Below, one piece after another: positions 25,848-39,857 of a stretch of DNA of 64,000 bases. The position numbers and the translations under genes were made by a program. Each line of letters opens with the position of its first letter. The stretch's first letter is position 1. Below the pieces are notes generated by a model, which was not told the DNA's origin, searched no databases, and saw only the letters and a list, made by a program, of their open reading frames with translations. The stretch comes from Accumulibacter jenkinsii. GTDB lineage: Bacteria; Pseudomonadota; Gammaproteobacteria; Burkholderiales; Rhodocyclaceae. The stretch lies in assembly GCA_036625225.1 (NCBI GenBank), contig JAZKUF010000003.1:496001-560000 (forward strand), written 5' to 3'.

Positions 25848-28471
25848 ATGTCCGCCCAAGCTGCCCGCGCCACCGTCCTGATCGTCGATGATCAGGTGGA
25901 GAACCTGGATCTGCTCGGGCAATTGCTGCAACCCCATTACGAAGTCATCGTCGCCCCGGCGGGCGCTCGGGCGCTCGCGCTGGTCGCCCGGCCGCCGCTG
26001 CCGGACCTCATCCTGCTCGACATCATGATGCCGCAGATGGACGGCTACGCCGTCCTCCTCGAACTGCGGCGCAACCCGGTGACGCGCGACATCCCGGTCT
26101 TCTTCCTGACCGCGCTCGGCGATCCGGCCGACGAAGAGCATGGCCTTCTGCTCGGCGCGGCAGACTACATCGTGAAGCCGATCCAGCCTGCCGTGGTGCT
26201 CGCGCGCGTGCGCAACCAGATCGAACTGAAGCGCGCACGCGACATCCTGCGCGACCACAACGCCTGGCTCGAGGCCGAGGTCAATCGGCGTGTCGCCGAC
26301 AATCTCCGCCTCGAGGACGCGAGCCGCGCCGCCCAGATCCGCCTCGATCATCAGCGCGAACTGATCCTGACCACCGCCGGTGAAGGCATCTACGGCACCG
26401 ACGCCCAGGGCGTGCTCAACTTCGTCAATCCGGCCGCCGCCGAGATGCTCGCTTATCGCCGTGAGGACCTGATCGGGCGCCCGGCACACAGCACTTTTCA
26501 CCACACGTACGCCGACGGCAGCCCTTATCCGGCGGCCGAGTGCCCGCTGATCAGCGCTCTGGCCGCCGGCATCCCCTTGCGCGGCCAGGAGGAGATCTTC
26601 TGGCGCCAGGATGGCACGTCGCTGCCGGTCGAGTATTCGAGCGTGCCGATCATCGAGGACGGCTGCCTGCTCGGCTCGGTGGTCAGCCTGCGCGACATCA
26701 GCGAGCGCAAGCGCTATCTGGCGCAACTCGAGCGCCAGTCCAATTTCGACGACCTCACCGGGCTACCCAACCGCAACCTGCTCGCCGACCGCCTGGCGCA
26801 CGCCATCGATCAGCCGCGGCACTCGGCCGAGAGCACGCTGGCGGTGCTGGCGATCGAGCCCGACCGCTTCCAGAGCGTGAACGAGACCCTCGGCCGGGCG
26901 ACCGGCGACCGGGTCATCATCGAGCTTGCGCGGCGTCTCTCGGCCAACGCTTCGGCGGCCGATACCGTCGCCCGCCTCGAAGGCGACGAGTTCATTCTGG
27001 TCAGCGAGTTTGCCCGCGCCGATCTGGTCCGCTGCCGCGCGAAAGCCATCCTCGAGGCGATGGCGAAAGCGATGCTGATCGACGGCCGCGAGTTGACCCT
27101 CGGGGTGAGCATCGGCATCGCGTTTTTTCCCAAGGACGGCGACCACGCCGAGGAACTGATCCGGCATGCTGTCTCTGCGATGCACAAGGCGCGTGCCGAA
27201 GGCGGCGGCCGTAGCCACCTCTACGCTGTCGACATGGAAGCGCAGGCGCTCGCACGGCTGGAGATGGAAAGCGAATTGCGCCACGCCATCGGCAACGGCG
27301 AGCTGGTGCTCCATTATCAGCCGCAGGTCAGCCTGCGCAGCGGGGCGATGGTCGGCGTCGAAGCGCTGGTGCGCTGGCAGCACCCGACGCGTGGTCTGGT
27401 GCCGCCGGCCGCTTTCATTCCGCTGGCCGAGGAAACCGGCCTCATCGTCGCCCTCGGCGAATGGGTTCTGCGCGAGGCGTGTGCGCAGAACCAGGCCTGG
27501 CAGGACGCCGGCCTGCCGCGAATCTGTGTGGCCGTCAATCTCTCGGCGCGCCAGTTCGAAGGCCAGGATGTCCTGGCGCTGGTCGATGCGGTGCTCAAGG
27601 ACAGCGGACTCGATCCGGCCTGCCTGGAACTCGAGTTGACCGAAAGCGCGGTGATGAAGGACGCCGAAGGCTTCATTCGCGTCACGCAGCGGCTGAAGGC
27701 GCTGTCGGTGTCGCTGTCGCTCGACGACTTCGGTACCGGATTTTCCTCGCTCAGCTACCTGCGCCGTTTTGCCATCGACCGCCTGAAGATCGACCAGTCC
27801 TTCACCCGCGACATCCATCGCGACCCCGACAATGCGGCGATCGCGCTGTCGGTGATCGCGCTGGCGCACAACCTGCGCATGTCGGTGATCGCCGAGGGCG
27901 TCGAGAGCGAAGCCGAGAAGGATTTTCTGCGTGCCCGCGGCTGTGACGAGATGCAGGGTTACCTGTTCAGCCGGCCGCTGCCGGCCGCCGAGTTCGCGCA
28001 GCTGCTGGCGAGCAATCATCAGCTCGAGTTCGCGGCCGACGCCGCGCTGCCGGTGCGCACCCTGCTGCTGGTCGATGACGAAGCCCATATCCTCTCGGCG
28101 CTCAAGCGGCTGTTTCGCCGCGAAGGCTACAACGTCCTGACGGCCGGCAGCGGTGACGAGGCGCTCGACCTCCTGGCGACGAACCCGGTCGGGGTGATCA
28201 TTTCCGATGCCCGCATGGCCGACATGGATGGCAGTGAACTGCTCGGCCGCGTCCGCAGCCTCTACCCCCATGTCGTGCGCCTGATGCTCTCCGGGTATAC
28301 CGATCTGCTGGCGGTGACGCGCGCGGTGAATAGCGGCGAGCTCTACCAGTTCATCACCAAGCCCTGGGACGACAGCGGCCTGCTGAAGGCCGTCCGCGCC
28401 GCTTTCCACGCTTACGAGTCCCGCCAGCGTTCGGCAGCCGACCCGCCTGCCGACGCTGCGCCGGGCGCGCC

Positions 28472-28475
<4 letters not shown>
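25848..28475 (+). CDS. REC-PAS-GGDEF(degenerate)-EAL-REC protein, predicted c-di-GMP phosphodiesterase
   Basis: This 875-residue protein is framed by two receivers. The first (1-125) has LIVDDQVENLDLLGQLL and LILLDIMMPQMDGY; a PAS domain lies at about 165-290. The GGDEF-like domain (300-460) carries EGDEF, so cyclase activity is doubtful. EAL (475-725) keeps VEALVRW, VNLSARQF, LELELTES, LDDFGTGFSSL, LKIDQSF and AEGVESE. The last receiver (740-860, LLVDDEAHILSALKRLFRRE) is closely similar to that of the 19156 protein, so the two are paralogues sharing EAL-REC tails. The ATG after CCGGAG is preferred to one 35 codons upstream, where the residues are not domain-like. Confidence 0.9.
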
Positions 28476-34336
<5,861 letters not shown>

Positions 34337-34364
34337 AATCACCGGTTTTTTCGGAACGGTCGCC

Positions 34365-35669
34365 ATGCCCAGTGGAATCATTGAATCGCTCGATCACGAG
34401 GCCCGGGGAGTCACCCGGCTCGAGGGCAAAACGGTCTTCGTCGAGGGCGCCTTGCCGGGCGAACGGGTCGAGTACGCGAGCTATCGCCGCAAGCCCGGTT
34501 ACGAGCTCGCGCAGACGCTGAAAGTGCTGACTCCGTCAGTCGCGCGGGTGACGCCGCGCTGTCCGCACTTCGGCGTCTGCGGCGGCTGCAGCATGCAGCA
34601 TCTCGATCCGCTGGCGCAGGTAGCCGCCAAGCAGCGGCTGCTCGAGGACAACCTGTGGCATCTCGGCCGGATCCGGGCCGAGGCGCTCTACGCGCCGATC
34701 TATGGCGAGCCCTGGGGATATCGCTATCGGGCTCGTCTTTCGGTCCGTCTGGTGCTGAAAAAGGGCGGCGTGCTGGTCGGTTTCCACGAGAAGAAGAGCA
34801 GCTTTGTCGCCGATATCCGGCAGTGCGAGGTGCTGCCGCCGCATCTGTCGGCTCTCCTGCTGCCGCTGCGCGAGCTGGTCGGCGCGCTGTCGATCCGCGA
34901 TCGCCTGCCGCAGATCGAGGTCGCCGTCGGCGAGCACATGACGGCTCTGGTGCTGCGCATCCTCGAATCGCCGAGTGCGGCCGACGAAGCCTTGCTGCGC
35001 GGCTTTGCCGATCGCCACGCCGTGGTCTTCTATCTGCAGCCGGGAGGGCCGGCAACGGCTTTTCGCTTTCATCCGCCGGCCGGGCCGCGGCTCTCTTATC
35101 TGCTGCCGGATTTCGCCGTCGAGCATTATTTTTCGCCGACCGGGTTCACGCAGGTGAACCCCGCGGTCAACCGGGTCCTGGTGCGGCGGGCGCTGAGTCT
35201 CCTGGCGCCGCAAGCCGGCGAGCGGATCGCCGACATGTTCTGCGGCCTGGGCAACTTTACCCTGCCGATCGCCCGTTCGGGCGCCCGGGTGATCGGCGTC
35301 GAAGGCTCGGCCGAACTCGTTCGCTGCGCGACCGACAACGCGGTTGCCAATGGTCTCGCCGGTCTCGCCGGGTATCGGGTCGCCGATCTCTTCGCGGCGA
35401 CGCCGGAAACCCTCGCCGCGCTGGGCCCTTTCGACAAGATGCTGATCGACCCGCCGCGCGAGGGGGCAATCGAACTGATCAAGGCGATCACTGGCGACGG
35501 TCCGCGGCGCATCGTCTACATCTCGTGCAGTCCGGCGACGCTGGCGCGCGACGCGGCCCTGCTCGTCACCGGCAAGGGCTATCGCCTGTGCGGCGCAGGG
35601 GTGGTCAATATGTTCCCGCAGACGTCGCACGTCGAGTCGATCGCGCTCTTCGAGCGCGCTGCGGTTTAG
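34365..35669 (+). CDS. rlmD: 23S rRNA (uracil-1939-C5)-methyltransferase
   Basis: RlmD methylates U1939 of 23S rRNA using S-adenosylmethionine. The protein has 434 residues. An N-terminal TRAM domain (GIIESLDHEARGVTRLEGKT) is followed by iron-sulfur cysteines in CPHFGVCGGCSMQHL and by the methyltransferase domain: FTQVNPAVNRVLV, DMFCGLGNFTLPIARSGARV (SAM binding), IDPPREGA and YISCSPATLARD, the last holding the catalytic cysteine. The start MPSGIIESLD is chosen because it begins the TRAM domain; the open frame extends upstream into the kinase gene. The iron-sulfur signature favours RlmD over TrmA. The gene lies 28 bases after the giant kinase but is functionally unrelated. Confidence 0.94.
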   Translation: MPSGIIESLDHEARGVTRLEGKTVFVEGALPGERVEYASYRRKPGYELAQTLKVLTPSVARVTPRCPHFGVCGGCSMQHLDPLAQVAAKQRLLEDNLWHLGRIRAEALYAPIYGEPWGYRYRARLSVRLVLKKGGVLVGFHEKKSSFVADIRQCEVLPPHLSALLLPLRELVGALSIRDRLPQIEVAVGEHMTALVLRILESPSAADEALLRGFADRHAVVFYLQPGGPATAFRFHPPAGPRLSYLLPDFAVEHYFSPTGFTQVNPAVNRVLVRRALSLLAPQAGERIADMFCGLGNFTLPIARSGARVIGVEGSAELVRCATDNAVANGLAGLAGYRVADLFAATPETLAALGPFDKMLIDPPREGAIELIKAITGDGPRRIVYISCSPATLARDAALLVTGKGYRLCGAGVVNMFPQTSHVESIALFERAAV

Positions 35670-35681
35670 CTGAGGGCAGGG

Positions 35682-35706
35682 GGCGAGCGGCCGACGGTCG
35701 CTCGCC
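35682..35706. terminator. possible hairpin between convergent rlmD and mepK-like genes
   Basis: GGCGAGCG (35682-35689) pairs perfectly with CGCTCGCC (35699-35706) around a 9-base loop, in the 56-base gap between two convergent genes. There is no T-run on either side, so its role as a terminator is uncertain. Confidence 0.4.
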
Positions 35707-35725
35707 GGGTTGTGGCGCCGGCCGA

Positions 35726-36283
35726 CTACCAGGAGCGCACGCGGCCGATGTCGAGATGAACGAAGTTGGACTCGGCGTAGAAACCGACGCCGCCGGTGGC
35801 CAGCGACAGGGCGGCATCACGCAGGTCGGTGAGCGGCACGCCGGGAATGCGGATGTCGATCGCCTGGCCCAGCATGTGCAGGCTCTGCCGGGCGACACCG
35901 CCGCCACGGCTGCCGCGCAGCATGTTGTTGGTCGACGGGCAACGATAGCCGGAGATGACCTGGAAAGGCTGCTCGCAGCCCAGCATCTCGCGGACCTTGA
36001 ACAGCAGGTCGAACAACTGCGGGTCGATGCTGCCGATTTCACCGGAATAGTGGTCGCGCAGGAAGAAGTTGAGACGGCTCAGCGCATTGGCGACATAGCG
36101 CTCGCCAAAGGCGTAAACGACCGAGAGCCGCTCGCCGGTGTGGGTATGATCGAAGGCGAGGCTGCGGGCATCCGGCAGCGACGCGAGGGCGGGTGGGGCA
36201 ACCGGCAGGACGGTGCCGGCAAAGAACAGTCGGGCGGCGTGACCGAGAAAAAGGCGGCGTGAGAGTTTGGGAAGTTTCAGCAT
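35726..36283 (-). CDS. murein endopeptidase, MepK/YcbK-like (M15 family)
   Basis: This exported protein of 185 residues resembles E. coli MepK (YcbK), a zinc endopeptidase that cleaves peptidoglycan cross-links. The N terminus SRRLFLGHAARLFFAGTVLP has twin arginines and a hydrophobic core, indicating Tat export, with a likely cut after ALA. The M15-type core shows FQVISGYRCPSTNNMLRG, then QSLHMLGQAIDIRIPG (zinc histidine and aspartate) and NFVHLDIGRVRSW (second zinc histidine). It is encoded 16 bases downstream of an LdtD-like L,D-transpeptidase, the same pairing as ycbB-ycbK in E. coli. The two probably cooperate in 3-3 cross-link turnover. Confidence 0.9.
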   Translation of the reverse strand: MLKLPKLSRRLFLGHAARLFFAGTVLPVAPPALASLPDARSLAFDHTHTGERLSVVYAFGERYVANALSRLNFFLRDHYSGEIGSIDPQLFDLLFKVREMLGCEQPFQVISGYRCPSTNNMLRGSRGGGVARQSLHMLGQAIDIRIPGVPLTDLRDAALSLATGGVGFYAESNFVHLDIGRVRSW

Positions 36284-36299
36284 CGGTTCTCCAGTTCAA

Positions 36300-37961
36300 T
36301 CAATTGGATTGTGCGATCGTGGGATTTTCGTAGGAAGCCTGGATCGTGGTCGACAAGCGGCGCAGGGCCTGGTCGAGGCGCGCGTCGTGGCCGTAGATGT
36401 CGGGCAGAAAATGGACGCGTCCGTCACGGAGGATCGCCGTATGGTAGGCAAGGATCACCGGCAAGGGCTCGTCGAGGCGAAGGGTCGATGACTTGCCGCG
36501 GCGCATCGCCTTGACGATGCGCTCTTCGGTCCATTCCGGAGCGCCGGCGAGGACAAACCTGGCGAGGGCTACCGGCGCCTCGACGCGAACGCAGCCGTGA
36601 CTGAAGTCGCGCCGGTCGCGTTTGAAGAGCTGCGTCGAGGGGGTGTGATGAAGGTAGATGTTGTCGTTGTTGGGGAAAACGAACTTGATGTCACCGAGGG
36701 CGTTGCCTGCTCCCGGTCGCTGGCGGATGCGCATCTGGCCGCGCTGAACCGCTTCGAGCGCCCCTTCCGAAAAGCCGCCGCTGACCCGGCCGTCGGCGCC
36801 GACGAACTCGAAGCCCTGCCGGCCGAAGTAGCCGGGGTCGCGGCGCAGGCGGGGCAAGGTCTCGCCCCTGGCGATCGACGGCGGAATGTTCCAGTAAGGG
36901 CTGAATTCGATCAGGCGCATCTCGCCGTCAAAGAGCGGTGTCTCGTGCTTGCTGGCGATGCCGACGATGACCTTCATGGCGACGCCGGTTTCGATCCTGC
37001 CCTCGCGCAGCTCGTAGCCGTGCAGCATGAATTCGGGGAGGTTCACGACGATGGCCCGCGGCGTCTGCCGCAAGGGCATCCAGCGCAAGCGTTCGAGGGT
37101 CAGTTCGATCTGCCGCACGCGGCTGGCCGGCGACACATTGAGCTGGTCGAAGGTGGTCTTGCCGATGACGCCATCCGGCGTCAGCGCGTGCCTCGTCTGG
37201 AATGACTTGACGCCCTCGACCAGCGGTCCCTGATAGAGGGGCGGCGGCGCGTTGCCGGCGGGCAGGTCGCCAAGCAGCCGCAGCCGCTCGCCGAGCAGCG
37301 CGATGCCGTTGTATTTCTGGCCGGGGTGCAGCTTGCCGGCGGGCAGGGGCGGCAGGTTCTTCTGCCAGGCGGAATGACGGGCGAGGTTGCGGTAGCGGGC
37401 CAACTCCTCGCGCAGGCCGGCGTACTCCGGCAGCGTGGGCGCTGCGCTGCGCGCGGCAGCGAGCAGGCGATTCTCGGCGATGGCTGAATCGAGCAGGGCA
37501 TCGGGCGAGAAATCCGGACTTGCCGCCGGCGTGTAGCGGGCGCCGAGCTGCTGCGGTGCGATTCGACCACCATGCAGGTCAGCCAGATAGCGGCGCATGG
37601 CGACAGTCAGCGCCTGATCGATGCGCCGCAGCTGTTCTTCCGCTGGCGCCGGTCCGCTGCCGGCACGTTCGATCGCGTCGCGCAGCCAGGCCGCGTGGTA
37701 GTCGCCGGCATTGAGGCCCTCGCTGGCAGCCCGTGCCAATAGATCGACCGCCTGCTGGGCGGCGGCTCGCGGGCGCTGTTCGACGAACCAGCGCGGGGGC
37801 TCCTCGGCGGCGGCGTCGAAGCTGCTCGCCGGGGCTTGCGCGATGGCCAGTCCGCTCGACAGTCCGATGGTGAGTCCGGCTGCGAGGCCGACCGCCAGTG
37901 CGTGCCCGTAGCGCCAGCAACGGGTGGGGCGGGTGACGATCAGTGACGAGAGCTGAGGCAT
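36300..37961 (-). CDS. ldtD: L,D-transpeptidase, LdtD/YcbB-like
   Basis: This cell-wall enzyme of 553 residues forms 3-3 cross-links between peptidoglycan stems. An N-terminal signal or anchor (about 18-42, ALAVGLAAGLTIGLSSGLAI) is followed by a scaffold region, a peptidoglycan-binding domain (VEGVKSFQTRHALTPDGVIG, about 225-265) and the YkuD catalytic domain. The active site is seen as FSHGCVRVEAPVALARFVL, with catalytic cysteine and conserved histidine, preceded by IYLHHTP. Domain order and length match E. coli YcbB. It is the upstream gene of a probable two-gene operon with the MepK-like protein. Confidence 0.92.
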   Translation of the reverse strand: MPQLSSLIVTRPTRCWRYGHALAVGLAAGLTIGLSSGLAIAQAPASSFDAAAEEPPRWFVEQRPRAAAQQAVDLLARAASEGLNAGDYHAAWLRDAIERAGSGPAPAEEQLRRIDQALTVAMRRYLADLHGGRIAPQQLGARYTPAASPDFSPDALLDSAIAENRLLAAARSAAPTLPEYAGLREELARYRNLARHSAWQKNLPPLPAGKLHPGQKYNGIALLGERLRLLGDLPAGNAPPPLYQGPLVEGVKSFQTRHALTPDGVIGKTTFDQLNVSPASRVRQIELTLERLRWMPLRQTPRAIVVNLPEFMLHGYELREGRIETGVAMKVIVGIASKHETPLFDGEMRLIEFSPYWNIPPSIARGETLPRLRRDPGYFGRQGFEFVGADGRVSGGFSEGALEAVQRGQMRIRQRPGAGNALGDIKFVFPNNDNIYLHHTPSTQLFKRDRRDFSHGCVRVEAPVALARFVLAGAPEWTEERIVKAMRRGKSSTLRLDEPLPVILAYHTAILRDGRVHFLPDIYGHDARLDQALRRLSTTIQASYENPTIAQSN

Positions 37962-38156
37962 GGGAATTCACGCAAGGTTGCAGGCCGATCATTATCGCTC
38001 ATCGCCGGCGTGTTGGGCGATGCCGTCGTGCCGTCGACGCGGCGCGCCGGCCTGCCGCCAGCGGCGGCGGGCCGGGTCACGGTTGCGCGATGCCGGTCGG
38101 GGGAAAGTTTGGCGATCGCCGGGCGGGTCCGGCGGCAGGCCTTGAGACGAGCGGGA

Positions 38157-38294
38157 TTACTTCCTGGTCGGCTGCGATCCCTGCGTGCCGGTGGTCGACG
38201 AGGTGCCGCCGAAAGGCGCCGCCGGCGCCGTCGGCTTCTGGGGTTGCTTCGGCTTCTTGCTTTCGCGGTTGCCGCGTAATTGACTCTTGGCCAT
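38157..38294 (-). CDS. conserved-type small basic protein, 45 residues
   Basis: This short gene encodes MAKSQLRGNRESKKPKQPQK, then a Pro/Ala/Thr-rich tail ending GSQPTRK. AAAGGAGT lies 8 bases before the ATG, an excellent ribosome binding site. The N-terminal pattern MAK-x-QLR-x-NRE-x-KKPK matches, from memory, a widespread family of tiny hypothetical proteins in beta- and gammaproteobacteria; this could not be checked here. The basic head suggests nucleic acid or ribosome contact, but no function is known. The frame extends upstream without a better start. It lies alone between the ldtD-like gene and the divergent nuclease pair. Confidence 0.72.
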   Translation of the reverse strand: MAKSQLRGNRESKKPKQPQKPTAPAAPFGGTSSTTGTQGSQPTRK

Positions 38295-38463
38295 GGATGG
38301 ACTCCTTTCGCTGCGGTTGCATGCCAGATGGCCCGAGTCAGCATACGCTTTCTGCCAGCGGAAAGGGGCGCGGCGCGCATATTTCGTTCGCGCCCGCACT
38401 TTCCTGCCCCGGGGTCGAGCCAAATAGCGTTCAATCCAGGTGCCAGGCGGTGTACACTGCACT

Positions 38464-38499
38464 GGCCGCGATGGCCGCGATGGCCGCGATGGCCGCGAC
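38464..38499 (+). repeat. four tandem 9-base GGCCGCGAT repeats
   Basis: GGCCGCGAT is repeated four times (the last ending GAC) in the region between the 45-residue gene and the SbcD-like gene. It is not inside a supported gene. Such a perfect short tandem array is prone to slippage. Confidence 0.85.
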
Positions 38500-38591
38500 A
38501 CGGGTCAACCCCATCAGAAAATGGATCAGCATGATTCGGCTTCTCTACTACAGTCAGGCGACGCCCGGGATGCGGGATCAAGGGCAGAGGC

Positions 38592-39857
38592 ATGCGCTTC
38601 ATCCACTGCGCTGACCTTCATCTCGACACGCCGCTGCGCGGGCTGGAACTCTACGAAGGTGCACCGGCGGCAGCGATGCGGCACGCGACCCGTCGCGCCT
38701 TCGTCAATGTCGTCGATCTGGCCATCGAGCGTGCGGCAGATTTCGTTCTCATTGCCGGCGACGTCTTCGACGGCGACTGGCCGGATTTCAATACCGGGCT
38801 CTTCTTCGCCGCCCAGCTGCGGCGACTCGCCGACGCCGGGATCAAGGTCTTCCTGACCTACGGCAATCACGATGCGGTGAGCAAGCTGACGCGATCGGTG
38901 CCGCTGCCGAAGACCGTCACCGCTTTCCCGGCCAGGCAGGCGACGACGGTGCTCGACGAGCGCCTCGGCGTCGCCATCCACGGACAGAGTTTCGCCACCG
39001 AAGCGGTGACCGCCGACCTCGCGGCGGACTACCCGCGTCCGTGCAGCGGCCTGTTGAATCTGGGCCTCCTGCATACCGCGCTCTCGGGCCGCGTCGGCCA
39101 TCAGCCCTACGCGCCGACCACCGCCGAGCGACTGATCGACAAGGGTTACGACTACTGGGCACTGGGACATGTCCATACGCGGGAAATCGTCCATCGGGCG
39201 CCGTGGATCGTTTTTCCCGGCAATACGCAGGGACGGCACGCCCGCGAGACCGGTGCCAAGGGCTGCCTGGTGGTCGATGCCGAAGCCGGTGCCGGGATTC
39301 TCGCGGTCGACTTCGTGGCGACCGATGTCGCGCGCTGGCAGCAACTCGTGATCGACATCACCGGTCTCGACCGCGAAAGCGATCTGCATGCCGCGCTGCA
39401 GGCCGAGGTCCGCGCAGCGCACGGCGAAGCGCCGGAGCGCCTCCTGGCCCTGCGCCTCACGCTGCGCGGCCGCGGCCCCCTGCATGGCCGGCTGGTCGCC
39501 AGTCGCGAAGCGCTGCGGGCGCAACTGGCCGCCTCGATCAATGAAGCCTCGGCGGGGCTCGCCTGGCTCGAGAAGGTGCGCGTCGAGGTCAGCGCGCCGC
39601 TCGATCTCGCGCGCCTCGCAACGCGCGACGATCCGGTCGGTCTCCTGCTCCGCTCGCTCGACGCGCTGGCCGCCGATCCTCACGATCTCCAGGATCTGGC
39701 GCAGGGCGTTCTCGCCGAGCTCGGGCAGAAAATTCCCGCCGAGCTGCGCGGCGCCGAAGGCGAGTGGGCGCTGGACTCGCCGGCGGCGCTCGCCGAGGCC
39801 CTCGCCGCGGCGAGGGAGCGTCTGCTGGCCGCGATTGCCGCCGAGGACGCCGGGTGA
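38592..39857 (+). CDS. metallophosphoesterase, DNA repair exonuclease SbcD/YhaO-like
   Basis: This 421-residue protein is a calcineurin-like phosphoesterase of the Mre11/SbcD type. Metal-binding motifs are all present: FIHCADLHLDTPL, LIAGDVFDGDWPDF, TYGNHDAVSKL and WALGHVHTREIV, followed by FPGNTQGRHARETG. The C-terminal third is variable and alanine-rich, as in YhaO proteins. It overlaps the next gene, a YhaN-like ATPase, by 4 bases (GTGA), so the two probably form an SbcCD/Mre11-Rad50-like nuclease complex acting on DNA ends. The start ATG follows GCAGAGGC. Confidence 0.9.
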   Translation: MRFIHCADLHLDTPLRGLELYEGAPAAAMRHATRRAFVNVVDLAIERAADFVLIAGDVFDGDWPDFNTGLFFAAQLRRLADAGIKVFLTYGNHDAVSKLTRSVPLPKTVTAFPARQATTVLDERLGVAIHGQSFATEAVTADLAADYPRPCSGLLNLGLLHTALSGRVGHQPYAPTTAERLIDKGYDYWALGHVHTREIVHRAPWIVFPGNTQGRHARETGAKGCLVVDAEAGAGILAVDFVATDVARWQQLVIDITGLDRESDLHAALQAEVRAAHGEAPERLLALRLTLRGRGPLHGRLVASREALRAQLAASINEASAGLAWLEKVRVEVSAPLDLARLATRDDPVGLLLRSLDALAADPHDLQDLAQGVLAELGQKIPAELRGAEGEWALDSPAALAEALAAARERLLAAIAAEDAG

